This document shows, piece after piece, positions 1 to 9,254 of a stretch of DNA of 56,537 bases (position 1 is its first letter; each line of letters starts with the position of its first letter). Below the pieces are notes generated by a model. It worked only from the letters and a program-made list of their open reading frames with translations, made no database searches and was not told the origin of the DNA. Source of the DNA: Candidatus Jordarchaeia archaeon (GTDB lineage: Archaea; Asgardarchaeota; Jordiarchaeia; Jordiarchaeales; Jordiarchaeaceae); the NCBI GenBank assembly GCA_029856435.1, contig JAHQXB010000082.1, positions 1-56,537 on the forward strand, written 5' to 3'. Made by a program: the position numbers and the translations under genes.

Positions 1-112
1 TTCGCGTCGTGGCGCCCAGTGGTTGTTTTGCCTCTTTGAGGGTGTATAATCGCTCCATAGGCATCTTGCTGTAGTTCAGCATAATTCTAATTAAACCGCT
101 ATTTTAGAACTG

Positions 113-895
113 TTAGCATGGGCGTTTTGGAGGCAGTAATCCGAAGTACATTAGGGTGAAGGCCAAGGCTGCAAATAACCATACACTGGCTTCCAGAACT
201 GCATTGCTCAGGAGGAGCGCAAACAAATTGGATACTTGAACCATTATTGCGGAGACCGCGGCGGTTCCCAGAATCAGGCCCATTATGCGGCGTTCGTCTT
301 TTTGTTTGGAAGCGTAGTAATAGAAGGAGAGAGCAATTATCAAGAAAGCAGCCAGCCAAGTGACAAGAGTTACTAGTGAGGCAACCAAGTCCATGTTGAC
401 AGAAAGCGTTAGCTGCACTTCTTCCGCAGTTATTGAGGTAATAGAGTTAAGAATTAGCACTATTAGGAATATTATGATGAAAACGTAGATTACCACTCTC
501 TTTACCCGGATCAGTTGAGAGAAGAATAGCCAGAAAAACACCAGAATCAGAGGAACGGAGATAAAGTGTAAGCGATACATTATAAACGTTGTATCGGGAA
601 CAAAGGTGAAAAGGCTGGGTGTTGTGATGTAGAAATATGAAGCAATGGCCACGCTTAGTGTGGAGAGTCCACCAACAAAAGTTGCTATGGATAGAAGGAC
701 GAATGTTTTCTTTCCTGAAGGCTGTTTTTGAGATTTCATAAAAAGCAAAGCTGAAACCAAGAAAGCAACCAGTGATGCGAACGCTGAGAAATAAAGCTTG
801 GCATACATTCCTAAAGAGAGGCCGAAAACAGCAGATAGACGGTAAAAATTGCTAAAGAAATACGCATAAATTATAAATTGCTCCAAACTCAGCAT
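113..895 (-). CDS. Seven-TM integral membrane protein of unknown function
   Basis: A 260-residue, very hydrophobic protein with about seven predicted membrane segments (roughly residues 8-30, 33-53, 65-90, 108-128, 133-155, 172-195 and 208-250) joined by short basic loops such as KSQKQPSGKK and KQKDERR. No soluble domain, signal peptidase site or catalytic motif is visible. The layout resembles stand-alone versions of the 7-TM sensor modules found at the N-terminus of some archaeal histidine kinases, but that is only a resemblance. It starts with ATG on the minus strand and no gene adjoins it closely, so it is probably monocistronic. Function unknown. Confidence 0.7.
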   Translation of the reverse strand: MLSLEQFIIYAYFFSNFYRLSAVFGLSLGMYAKLYFSAFASLVAFLVSALLFMKSQKQPSGKKTFVLLSIATFVGGLSTLSVAIASYFYITTPSLFTFVPDTTFIMYRLHFISVPLILVFFWLFFSQLIRVKRVVIYVFIIIFLIVLILNSITSITAEEVQLTLSVNMDLVASLVTLVTWLAAFLIIALSFYYYASKQKDERRIMGLILGTAAVSAIMVQVSNLFALLLSNAVLEASVWLFAALAFTLMYFGLLPPKRPC

Positions 896-1358
896 AAACT
901 ACACCCTTTTTCGCAAAGTGGCTATATGTGACAACTAATATTTTAGAGCACATTGGGAAATTAGTTGTAACAGGAAATATTTATAATTTGTTAAACACAA
1001 GAAATAAGCTCCAAACGCTATAACCTCTGTCCTGATTTTTTGATGACCACCAGTCCCCAGAGAAAAATTTCAAAATTAGATCGCCTTTGGGAAAAGTAGG
1101 AATATTAAACCAAACCAGTGTTTGCTAGTTAAACATACTCCACATTTTAAACGCGGCTATAAGTATGTTGGCTTATTATGAGATAAATATACGATTCTGT
1201 AATCCTCGACCTTCATCTTTCTGTACGTGTATGTTTAAAAAGAAGAGAGGATTGGCGTAAGTTATTAAAAATTGGAGTGTTGTTTGGGCATACGTAATTG
1301 TGTTTTGTGGAAGATGGAAGGTGGGATTTGTTTCCTTTTTGAAATATGTGCTTTTTTC
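896..1358. other. Non-coding AT-rich stretch, no supported gene
   Basis: About 460 bases between the 7-TM gene and the first longin-like gene. I see no tRNA, no ORF with a ribosome-binding site and no repeat. It lies upstream of the 7-TM gene and downstream of the longin-like gene, so it should carry the promoter of the former. Confidence 0.5.
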
Positions 1359-1928
1359 TTATCTTAGGCTTTCGAAAAACTTGTCAAACAGCCCTACAAC
1401 TGAGAAATCTCCTTTATGATACTCTCTGATTTTGGTTTTACATGTGGCCATAGAAACGCAGTTACAATATTTAGGTTCTATCTGTTTACCGTCAATTTCA
1501 CACACAGTTTTTAAAAGACCTTTACTTATGTGGGGGCAGGGAATCAGCGTTAATGATTCCAGTATGGCCCCTCCCACAATGTTATTTATATCTGTGGTAT
1601 CCGCGAAAAATTTTTCAAACAGTTCCTTTTTTTCCTCTATAACTTTGAATATAATATCTTCCACTTTTTTCAAAAGCTCAGGTTTTTCTGCCTCAGATAT
1701 CAGAATCAAATACCAGTCCTTTTTACCTGTAGAAAAAGGCTTAATATATGCATTTATATTTTTAAAGGAGATGGATTGGGGTGTCTCTCCTGTAACCTCC
1801 CCCCAGAACTTCTGGGACGCAGTGAAAATTCCCGCAATCAAATCTGGATCTGCCTCAATGGAACCAAGAGTTAGGCTTATGGGGCAAATCCCATCCGAAT
1901 TTATAATATAAATATTATGAATAATCAA
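1359..1928 (-). CDS. Longin-like domain protein with C-terminal four-Cys module (copy 1)
   Basis: 189 residues. Residues 1-105 read as a longin/roadblock-type alpha-beta domain: an opening beta strand MIIHNIYIINSDGIC, a helix around IAGIFTASQKFWGEVTG, then a strand-turn-strand and a long amphipathic helix. Archaeal proteins of this type often work with small Ras-like GTPases. The C-terminus carries Cys131, Cys143, Cys155 and Cys163 with spacing CX11CX11CX7C (plus an extra Cys157), which looks like a metal- or Fe-S-binding module. The gene 400 bases upstream is a clear paralogue with identical cysteine spacing. No GTPase is encoded nearby. The longin assignment is inferred from pattern, not a search. 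Confidence 0.65.
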   Translation of the reverse strand: MIIHNIYIINSDGICPISLTLGSIEADPDLIAGIFTASQKFWGEVTGETPQSISFKNINAYIKPFSTGKKDWYLILISEAEKPELLKKVEDIIFKVIEEKKELFEKFFADTTDINNIVGGAILESLTLIPCPHISKGLLKTVCEIDGKQIEPKYCNCVSMATCKTKIREYHKGDFSVVGLFDKFFESLR

Positions 1929-2330
1929 CTCTTACAACTCCGAACAAAAATATACTTCCGTTTTGTAATTTTTCATCAACGCCACAACATATAAGGATTC
2001 AGCGGAATCACCAGTTTTATCGCATATATTTAATCATACATTACTTTATAAATGTTTTATTTGGAACATGGAAGTCCCTTGGCGCAATTTGAACCAAAAT
2101 TGTGGGAGGGCTTCCCAAAGGCATATATTTTACCATTCTTTGACATCTCTATTCCTTCCCATCTACTTTCCCGTGTCACTTTTCCTGAAGTATCCCTGTT
2201 TAAACCCCTATTCTAAGAGTAATTTTCACCCAAAAGAGCTTAAAGAATATAGATACTCCCGCAGGGGAGAAAACACTTCCCAAGACAATTGAAAAAAATA
2301 ACCATGTACAAAATTGGGAACTCATTGCCA
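1929..2330. other. Intergenic stretch between the two longin-like paralogues
   Basis: About 400 bases that hold the promoter of the first paralogue (minus strand; AT-rich patch at about 2025-2060). A 74-codon plus-strand frame here has no protein-like composition and no ribosome-binding site. Nothing else supported. Confidence 0.4.
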
Positions 2331-2897
2331 TCATTCACTACTATGCAAATTTAGTTGACTAGAAACTTTTTTCTCGGAGGGGCGTAATTGTTCTTTTATC
2401 TTTTCCTTGCAATCAGATATGGTTATCATATTACAGTTGTTTTTTTCAAGTCTGTTGATTTTTAATTTGCAAAAGTTTTTGAAGATTTTTGTCTGTAAAT
2501 AGGGACAACGAATTTTTCTTAATTTTTCCAAGATTTGGATTTTAATATTGACGCTGATTTCGTTTGTGTCTGCAACAAATTTTTCGAAAATCTCTTTGTT
2601 CTTCATTACCACCTCTAATATGCTTTTTTCAACTGTTCTTAGTATTTGTGGATTTTCAAATTCTAGAATAATTACAAGGTACCACTTTTTTTCTCCTGTG
2701 CTAAACTGTTTCAAGTGCGCTTTTAAGTTGTGAAAGTTTATAGACTGAGGGTCTTCGCCTGTAAGGTGGGCCCAAAATTTTTGAGAGGCTGCAAAGACTC
2801 CTGCTATTATTTGTGGATCTGTATCTATGGAGCCCAGTTTTATGCTAAGGGTACATATTCCTTCGGAGTTTATAATGTAAATGTTGTGTATTATCAA
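2331..2897 (-). CDS. Longin-like domain protein with C-terminal four-Cys module (copy 2)
   Basis: 188 residues, paralogue of the gene at 1359-1928. The first ten residues are identical in the two and the blocks GSI.xDPx.IAG.F.ASQKFW and EDPQSI.F (GETPQSI in copy 1) recur. Cys131, Cys143, Cys155 and Cys163 keep the CX11CX11CX7C spacing although the residues between are mostly different, so the cysteines are under selection. The copies diverge after residue 165. They share an orientation but are 400 bases apart, so each probably has its own promoter. Likely an adaptor-type protein with a metal site; partner and ligand unknown. Confidence 0.65.
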   Translation of the reverse strand: MIIHNIYIINSEGICTLSIKLGSIDTDPQIIAGVFAASQKFWAHLTGEDPQSINFHNLKAHLKQFSTGEKKWYLVIILEFENPQILRTVEKSILEVVMKNKEIFEKFVADTNEISVNIKIQILEKLRKIRCPYLQTKIFKNFCKLKINRLEKNNCNMITISDCKEKIKEQLRPSEKKVSSQLNLHSSE

Positions 2898-3150
2898 TGT
2901 GTTCCACCCGGTTAGTTTTTGGGTTTTAGTTTTTTCCTTTTTTGAGTATTTGAATCCAACTGAATATTAAACGATTTTTTATATTTTAATTTAATAAATT
3001 TTTATATTCATAAATTTACCATAAAAAATTTCGAATGTTTATTACTTAAAAGAATTTGTTGTAAGAGTTAAAAATATGATATTCCCATCAGAGTGTGAGC
3101 TTGAATAACACGGTGGGAAAAATGATATACATAAGAGAAAAATCAGAGAA

Positions 3151-3324
3151 ATGGTGAAACCAGTAGAGCTTCGCTACTCTAATCTGGGAATTCAGAAATA
3201 CAGCCGGTGCTTGGCTTTCCATCCTCAGCTGGAGTATTTTCCAGATTATCCCCCTTTTAATGGAAGCGGTTTCTTTTATAATTATACAGCAGTAGGTTGT
3301 AATGGGCAGGTTAAAGAGGATTAA
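3151..3324 (+). CDS. Possible small protein, 57 codons
   Basis: An ATG-initiated frame of 57 codons in an otherwise empty 460-base gap. The translation (starting MVKPVELRYS, ending NGQVKED) is of mixed composition, rich in aromatic residues, with two cysteines at 20 and 50. There is only a weak purine stretch (GAGAAAAATCAGAGAA) before the ATG. It resembles nothing I recognise and could be chance or a remnant. The rest of 2898-3360 shows only AT-rich sequence. Confidence 0.2.
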   Translation: MVKPVELRYSNLGIQKYSRCLAFHPQLEYFPDYPPFNGSGFFYNYTAVGCNGQVKED

Positions 3325-3360
3325 AAATTATTTCCCGGGCTCTTAGCTCTTTTTAGTGTT

Positions 3361-3819
3361 TTATCCAATTTTAATTTTTAGCGTTTCTAATGCTGTTGAT
3401 AAAACTACGGTGGTAATGGTGTTTAGTACACCTTTTATGGAGTATATCCTGTTTAGTATATCCTCTAGAGATGAAGTGTTTTCGGTTTTGACTTTTATGA
3501 GAATGTCGTCCTCTCCGGTAACTGTGTGGGACTCAACAATGCTATCAATCTTCATAAGTTCGTTCATGACCGAGTCGCCAGTGGCGAGCGCGTGGTTTAC
3601 CTTTATTCCAATAAAGGCGGTGACATCTTTACCCAGCTTTTTTGCATCCAGTATGGCGGTGTAACCTTTAATTATTCCCTCCTCTTCCAGTTTAGAGATT
3701 CTTTCATGAACAGAGGGAGATGCCAGCTTAACCTGGCGCGCTATTTCGGCTACACTAGTTCTTCCATCCTCTTGGAGTATATTTAGTATCTTGATATCAA
3801 CCTCATCTAGTTTAACCAA
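3361..3819 (-). CDS. Lrp/AsnC family transcriptional regulator
   Basis: 152 residues, the normal length for the family. An N-terminal winged helix-turn-helix (residues 5-50, with the family pattern DIKILNILQEDGRTSVAEIA and a recognition helix near SVHERISKLEEEGII) is followed by the ligand-binding RAM/AsnC domain (about 65-150), which contains the conserved segment HTVTGEDDILIKV. Such proteins form dimers and octamers that bind promoters and sense amino acids. The start is TTG at 3819, seven bases after a GAGGTG ribosome-binding site. It is divergent from the EamA exporter gene at 4024, and the shared 200-base AT-rich intergenic region could hold its operator, making the exporter a natural candidate target. 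Confidence 0.9.
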   Translation of the reverse strand: MVKLDEVDIKILNILQEDGRTSVAEIARQVKLASPSVHERISKLEEEGIIKGYTAILDAKKLGKDVTAFIGIKVNHALATGDSVMNELMKIDSIVESHTVTGEDDILIKVKTENTSSLEDILNRIYSIKGVLNTITTVVLSTALETLKIKIG

Positions 3820-4023
3820 TTAATTACACCTCACGTTACGAGATTCAGTTTGAGTATATTTTTTTATGGCTTCTTGATTGTTTTATATTCTATTTTTGGT
3901 TTAATAAATTTTGAGTAGTCAACTTTATTTTTTGAGAATTTTTCTCCTGAAAATTTTTTATTTTTAATGAAAAAAGCTTAATAACCTTTACAATTTAAGG
4001 CTAACCATATTGGAGGAAAAAAT

Positions 4024-4950
4024 TTGAAGCTTAGCACTGCAGGCGGTTTAACCTTTGTAGTACTAACGTGGGGATCTTCATTCATATTCATTAAGTATGC
4101 TCTCAGAGACATGCCTCCCATAACATTTACTGCTTACCGCTTCCTCATAGCCTCCAGCATCCTCATGGTTTCCCTGCTGATAACTGGAAAATATAGAGAA
4201 ATCCTAAAATTTACTAGGAAGGAAACTTTTTCCATTTGCGCTCTGGGTGCTGTTAATGTGTTCTCATACTACTTTTTAGAAGTTTATGGGCTGCAGTACG
4301 TGCCTGCTGGACAAGCATCAATAATTGTGAACACAGATCCAATAATAGTTACAATACTTGCTGCAATATTCCTGAGGGAAAAAATAACAAAGAGAAAAGC
4401 GGTAGGACTTCTTTTGGGATATACGGGAGTTGTACTCGTGATTATAGCAACTAATCCCACTCTATCAGGAAGCATTTGGAACATTGTAGTGTTAGGAGCT
4501 GCATTCTCATGGGCGGTCGGGGCAATTATAGCCAAGAGAATAGCGGCGAATATAGATTCCTATCTGATGACTGCAACATCGGTGCCTTTTGGGACCATTT
4601 TGCTATTTATCACAGCATTTATCGCCGAAGGATTTGTCCCCATTACGCGCCTATCTGGTTTAGGTTGGACCTCCTTGGTCACTCTTGGAATAGTGTCTTC
4701 GGTTTTAACCTTCTTCGTCTGGTACGAGGTTCTTCACGATATAGAGGCCTCAACAGCCTGCATCGCACTACTCTTGGTGCCTATAGTAACCACAATTTTG
4801 GGAGCAATTTTTCTCTACGAATTTTACACAGAAGTAAGCATACTGGGAATGGCTTTAACCCTTGTTGGAGTTTACTTAACACAGAGCCGAACAAATAAAA
4901 AACCGCAGTTAGGAATGAGCCCGAACCTAAAAAAGGCTTCTCCCATATAA
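4024..4950 (+). CDS. EamA/DMT family transporter (10 TM)
   Basis: 308 residues with ten hydrophobic segments in two EamA repeats (about 5-145 and 150-290). Typical DMT features are visible: the first helix with TWGSSFIFIKYALRD, a Pro-rich turn MPPITFTAYRF, and EVYGLQYVPAGQASIIVNTDP at the end of the first half. The family moves metabolites or amino acids across the cytoplasmic membrane. The start is TTG at 4024; a strong GGAGG lies at 4012-4016, seven bases upstream, and no better ATG exists. A TATA-like element (AGCTTAATAA, about 3975-3984) lies upstream. Divergently placed from the Lrp-type regulator, which may control it. Confidence 0.88.
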   Translation: MKLSTAGGLTFVVLTWGSSFIFIKYALRDMPPITFTAYRFLIASSILMVSLLITGKYREILKFTRKETFSICALGAVNVFSYYFLEVYGLQYVPAGQASIIVNTDPIIVTILAAIFLREKITKRKAVGLLLGYTGVVLVIIATNPTLSGSIWNIVVLGAAFSWAVGAIIAKRIAANIDSYLMTATSVPFGTILLFITAFIAEGFVPITRLSGLGWTSLVTLGIVSSVLTFFVWYEVLHDIEASTACIALLLVPIVTTILGAIFLYEFYTEVSILGMALTLVGVYLTQSRTNKKPQLGMSPNLKKASPI

Positions 4951-5112
4951 CTTTGGCAGAAGACTAACATTATTACATATACTTGGATTTCAGAAAACTG
5001 TTACAAACGGCGTTTAACTCGGTTTTGCAACTTACTCCTAAATTTTGGGTGTATAATACGTAAATGTTAAGTATCACTAGTAAATTATGGAAATATACCA
5101 AAAGGTTTGTAG

Positions 5113-6027
5113 GTGTCTCTTTTGTGGTTTACCAAAACGTCTAAAATTGGCGAAAACGTGTATCTGGTAGATGTTAAAATGCATGGGAAACTGGGTTCCA
5201 CTTCTGTATTTGTGGTAAAAGGAGAAAAGGCAGCTATTCTTGACACGGGCTCCAACAGTACTGTTAAAAACTTGGTTGAAAGAGTACTGGACTTGGGAAT
5301 TAAGAGGGATGATATTGCTTACATAATGCCTTCCCACTGTCACTTTGACCACGCGGGAGGTGCAGCTTACTTGGAAGGTGAGTTTGTTAAAGCTAGAGTG
5401 CTGGTTTCAGATAAGGACGCCAAGCGCCTCACAACACCCGCAATAATTGAGAAACTTGTTGAAGGCGGAAGACAAACATTCGGGGATCCCACTATTGAAA
5501 TGAAACCTATAAATAATTTTGATGTGGTAAAGGAGGGTGATTTAGTCAATTTAGGTAACGGGGTGGAAATAGAAATTTTGGACACCGTAGGGCACTCTAA
5601 AGATCACATAAGTTTCTACGAATCCAAAAGCAGATTCATGTTCGTTGGAGATGCAGTCGGTATACACATGCCTCAAACCAAAACCATCACACCCACAGCT
5701 TTCCCACCAGAATTCGATTTAGAAACATTTGTTGCAACAATAAAGAAAATCGAATCTTACCAACCTGAAATTATAGGATTTGCCCACTTTGGAGCCAAAA
5801 CAGCACGTGAAGGCTACCTATCCCTAAAAGATACAGTTAAAGTGACATACAAGTGGAATAACGAAATAATTAAAGCCTACAAAGAAGAACAAGACCTAGA
5901 GAAAGTGGCTGAGTTCATTGTTCAAACATATGGAAAAGGTCTGGATGAATTTGCACCAAACCACGCAAGGGATCTTGCGCGCTCTTTAGCGCAAGGCTTT
6001 CTAACAAAATATACTAAACCTGATTAA
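5113..6027 (+). CDS. Metallo-beta-lactamase fold hydrolase
   Basis: About 304 residues. The MBL metal-binding signature is clear: SHCHFDH (H-x-H-x-D-H) near residue 80, a later His in VGHSKDH, the bridging Asp in MFVGDAVG and a C-terminal GFAHFGA. The N-terminal half has the LDTGSNS strand-turn typical of glyoxalase II-like members. A helical C-terminal extension (about 230-304) goes beyond the core and may bind substrate or mediate oligomerisation. Start GTG at 5113; TTG at 5122 is an alternative with AGGTG six bases upstream. Substrate not predictable. Confidence 0.85.
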   Translation: MSLLWFTKTSKIGENVYLVDVKMHGKLGSTSVFVVKGEKAAILDTGSNSTVKNLVERVLDLGIKRDDIAYIMPSHCHFDHAGGAAYLEGEFVKARVLVSDKDAKRLTTPAIIEKLVEGGRQTFGDPTIEMKPINNFDVVKEGDLVNLGNGVEIEILDTVGHSKDHISFYESKSRFMFVGDAVGIHMPQTKTITPTAFPPEFDLETFVATIKKIESYQPEIIGFAHFGAKTAREGYLSLKDTVKVTYKWNNEIIKAYKEEQDLEKVAEFIVQTYGKGLDEFAPNHARDLARSLAQGFLTKYTKPD

Positions 6028-6123
6028 AAAGCTTCTTACCATTATTTTACACTTTAATTTTTAATTAGTAAAGCAATAGTATTTATATTAAAATATTGAG
6101 AAAATTTAATCGTTAGTGAGAAG

Positions 6124-6140
6124 CCACTGGGAAACAGTGG
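6124..6140. repeat. Short perfect hairpin in the 5' leader of the PhnP-like gene
   Basis: CCACTG (6124-6129) and CAGTGG (6135-6140) form a perfect 6-bp stem around the 5-base loop GGAAA. It lies about 80 bases before the TTG start at 6218 and downstream of a TATA-like TTTATATTAAA (about 6079-6089), so it would be in the mRNA leader. It has no T-run, so it is not an obvious terminator. Confidence 0.4.
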
Positions 6141-6217
6141 TCATAAGTTTTAGTAGGGTGATGCGGAACAATATTCAATAAGCGAGGTAATTTATTTCTT
6201 GAGAGAGATGGTTTGAA

Positions 6218-7021
6218 TTGGAAATCATTATTCTGGGAAGTGGAGATACTGTTGGAACCCCCACATTGAATTGTAACTGTGAGTCGTGTACCTTGGCGAG
6301 GGAGCAGGGAATTCCTAACTCTCGAACTCGATTTGGAATACTTATACGTGATCCAGAAAAAGACAGAAACATATCCATAGATACCGGCCCAGACCTCAGG
6401 GCTCAGCTAATCCGTGAAGGGATAAGGAGAATCGCCGCGGTTCTCTACACCCACCACCACTATGACCACATTCTGGGATTCAGTGAGTTTTACCGTGTAC
6501 AGAATTTCATTAAAGTGTTTGGATTAAAGGAAACCCTAGACTTTGTCCTAGAAAGAATGGGCTTCAAAATAATTAACGCAAAGCGTAAAGAGATAAAACT
6601 TTACGAAACTGTCGATTATCATAATATCCAGTTTCAAGCCTTTCCCGTCTATCACCCCACCTGGAACGTTACCCATCCCGCTTCTTACATACAACCCATA
6701 GGCTACAGCTTTAACATAAATGGCAAAAAACTTGTGATTACGGGGGATACTGGAGTGAAAATCCCCGAAGAATCACTTCGACTCATAAAAAATCCAGACC
6801 TCCTTATAACTGATGCATTCATTGACAAGCCAACCCACTTTTTAGACCACCATATGACTGTAAATGAGGCCAAAGAACTAGCAAATACCTTGAATGCCAA
6901 AAAAACGGTACTAATCCACCTTGCTCACCTAAATCCTCCCCACGAAAAGCTACAAGAAAAAGTGGACCCCCTTAGAAAAAAAATCATAATTGGATACGAC
7001 TCGCTAAAATTAACAATATGA
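6218..7021 (+). CDS. PhnP-like MBL-fold phosphodiesterase
   Basis: 267 residues. It opens with GSGDTVGTPTLNC followed by NCESC: the N-terminal Cys cluster (C-x-C-x2-C) that binds a structural zinc in PhnP-type enzymes. The MBL signature THHHYDH lies near residue 85, with later ligands in VITGDTG and FLDHHMT, and a terminal VLIHLAHLNPPH. PhnP cleaves cyclic phosphodiesters in phosphonate catabolism; related proteins act on other cyclic phosphates or nucleic acid ends. No phosphonate genes are nearby, so the substrate is open. The start is TTG; the only nearby ATG (6209) runs straight into a stop. Confidence 0.82.
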   Translation: MEIIILGSGDTVGTPTLNCNCESCTLAREQGIPNSRTRFGILIRDPEKDRNISIDTGPDLRAQLIREGIRRIAAVLYTHHHYDHILGFSEFYRVQNFIKVFGLKETLDFVLERMGFKIINAKRKEIKLYETVDYHNIQFQAFPVYHPTWNVTHPASYIQPIGYSFNINGKKLVITGDTGVKIPEESLRLIKNPDLLITDAFIDKPTHFLDHHMTVNEAKELANTLNAKKTVLIHLAHLNPPHEKLQEKVDPLRKKIIIGYDSLKLTI

Positions 7022-7122
7022 CCCCCAAGCGGTGGACCTAATGGGAGATAATGCGTACTAATTTAGTGGGGGAGAAAATTTTGGGGAATTTTGACGGTGC
7101 CTGTCCGTCGGATTATCACCCC

Positions 7123-7760
7123 TTATACCTTTGGGAGGTGAATCATTTCCTTTCCCCATAGTTTAACATCGTCCAAAGCGTATGGGTGTAAAGTTGGAGA
7201 TGAATAGTCTCTTTAAGAGAAGCCCTGAACAGTCAATGTTCGGTTTCTCCGGCAGGAAATCATAAGCGTTTTTGTGTATGTAGAGCGGTATATTAGCACC
7301 ATTCAAATTACCCTTGTTTTCAAATCCTTCAACTTCTAGGATTTCATTTTCAGGATACACATCCAACCTTATTTCCACTCGGCTACCGCCTCAAGTGTGG
7401 ACTCTATCCGCCCAAATGGCCAGGGCTGGTTTTTCTTTGCTGTTGTAAATTGTTTCCGACGCTTTGGCAATGTATTCCAGTGCCGTCTGTGTAATGGTTA
7501 TATCCAAAGTAATCACTACTCCAAAGTTTCAGGTCAAGGTTTGTTCACAGTTGATAAATCAACGTTAACAGTACAAATAATTAGTCCTATATAATCCTTC
7601 CTCAACCTATTTTATGGATTCATTGGATTTGGCTTCCGGGTTAAAAACATCTATAGCTCATTTTCAAGTCTCAAAAAAGGACTATTTAGTCGCTAACCCA
7701 CATCGCCCAAGTCAAGGTTAGTCTCCAAATACCTATTTTCAACTGAGACTTCATTTTTTA
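7123..7760 (-). pseudogene. Decayed minus-strand gene, function not recognised
   Basis: The 845 bases between the PhnP-like gene and gdhA contain no intact gene, but the minus strand reads as protein-like fragments in shifting frames. From upstream to downstream these include AIDVFNPEAKSNESIK, VNVDLSTVNKP, a longer segment from VITLDITITQ to ALAIWADRVHT, an in-frame TGA at 7391-7393, then a 71-codon piece (7163-7378) beginning RVEIRLDVYPENEILEVEGF, and after another frame change LHPYALDDVKLWGKEMIHLP ending at TAA 7123-7125. Composition and codon use are coding-like throughout, which fits a recently inactivated gene. I do not recognise the family. Confidence 0.5.
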
Positions 7761-7866
7761 AACGTGGAGTTAACTTAATCCTGCAGGAGTATGATTATTA
7801 CTTCTCTAAAATTGTGAAAGAAAATAGATAAAAAAATCGAACTTCGTGGAGCTGGTTATAGGATGT

Positions 7867-9135
7867 TTAGGGAAATAGGCCTCTTAACTCAATTGCTTTG
7901 GCTACCCGGCTCACTGCCAATATGTAGGCTGCCGTGCGTAAATCTACTTTCATTTTCTTATGGATTGAAGATACACTTTCGTATGCTTTAAGCATTAAAT
8001 CTCTAAGTCTCACATTAACATCCCTTTCGCTCCACAGGAAAGCCTGAAGGGACATGACCCATTCGAAGTATGAGACCACTACGCCTCCTGCGTTTGCTAG
8101 GATGTCGGGTATTACTGGTATTCCACGTTCTATTAAGATTTCGTCTGCTTTGGGTGTTGTAGGGGCATTTGCTCCTTCCACTATGATTTTTGCTTCTATG
8201 TCTCCTGCGTTTTCATGTGTTATTTGGTTTTCCATAGCCGCTGGAATTAGTACATCTACGTCCAAACTGATTAGCCGTTTATTGGCTTTTTCTAGGTCAG
8301 GGACGTATTCCAAGTTTTTCTCTTCGTACTCCGCAAATGGCTTCTTTTCTCTTACATGGCTCAATAGTTTTGGTATATCTATACCGTCGGGATTAAATAG
8401 TCCTCCTTCCACGGTTGTTACGCCGACTATCTTACATCCCTTCTCAGCTAGAAACTGAGCTGCGTAGGAACCCACTTTACCGAAGCCTTGAATGGCTACA
8501 GTGGCGCCTTTTATTGGTATGTTATAGTCTTCGAGGGCTTTTCGAGTTATGAACATTACGCCTTTACCTGTGGCGTACGCTCTTCCCTTTGTCCCTCCAA
8601 TTTCTAAGGGTTTGCCAGTTACAACACCAGGTACAGAGTAACCTGTAATCATTGAATAGGTGTCCATCATCCAAGCCATAGTTTGTTCATTAGTATATAA
8701 GTCTGGGGCGGGAATGTCTTTTTCTGGCCCAATTATTGGAAGAATCATATAAGTATATCTTCGGGTTAGTCTTTCTAGTTCTGTTTGGGACATTTCTTTG
8801 GGATTACAAACAACCCCTCCCTTAGCTCCACCGTAGGGCAAGTCTGCAACTGCGCATTTCCAAGTCATAAGGGCGGCTAGAGCCTTTACCTCGTCATAGG
8901 TCACAGAAGGGTGATATCTAACTCCACCCTTACACGGTCCACGTGCATAATTATATTGCACCCGGTAACCCTCAAAGACTTGTATACTACCATCATCCAT
9001 TCTTATAGGTATGGACACTTCAAGGGAGCGTTGGGGTTTTCTTAGAAAGTTGTGAATGTTATGATCGAGATTCATTATTTCGGCAGTTTTATCCAATTGA
9101 TGTAGAACATTTTGGAATGAGTTTTCTTCCGCCAT
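7867..9135 (-). CDS. gdhA: Glutamate dehydrogenase (NAD(P)-dependent)
   Basis: 422 residues, the normal size of hexameric archaeal GDH. It interconverts glutamate and 2-oxoglutarate plus ammonia in the cytoplasm. The substrate site reads ARGPCKGGVRYHP, TWKCAVADLPYGGAKGGV (catalytic Lys105), and the Rossmann domain has the dinucleotide loop VAIQGFGKVGSYAA near residue 215. Start ATG at 9135 with GGTGGTG upstream. Monocistronic, between a decayed gene and a coiled-coil gene of unknown function. Confidence 0.96.
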   Translation of the reverse strand: MAEENSFQNVLHQLDKTAEIMNLDHNIHNFLRKPQRSLEVSIPIRMDDGSIQVFEGYRVQYNYARGPCKGGVRYHPSVTYDEVKALAALMTWKCAVADLPYGGAKGGVVCNPKEMSQTELERLTRRYTYMILPIIGPEKDIPAPDLYTNEQTMAWMMDTYSMITGYSVPGVVTGKPLEIGGTKGRAYATGKGVMFITRKALEDYNIPIKGATVAIQGFGKVGSYAAQFLAEKGCKIVGVTTVEGGLFNPDGIDIPKLLSHVREKKPFAEYEEKNLEYVPDLEKANKRLISLDVDVLIPAAMENQITHENAGDIEAKIIVEGANAPTTPKADEILIERGIPVIPDILANAGGVVVSYFEWVMSLQAFLWSERDVNVRLRDLMLKAYESVSSIHKKMKVDLRTAAYILAVSRVAKAIELRGLFP

Positions 9136-9254
9136 AGGGAAACACCACCTGAAAATTTTTTCAACTATTCTTTTATCATAGTTTTTATTTAAGGATTAGT
9201 ACAATAACCCAAAAATCTGATAAAATTAATCTCTATCAACCTATTTTGTAACAT

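Noticed and set aside
7391..7393. Selenocysteine readthrough of the in-frame TGA
   Set aside because: Other fragments of the same gene are in different frames, there is no visible SECIS-like stem, and the flanks do not resemble a selenoprotein.
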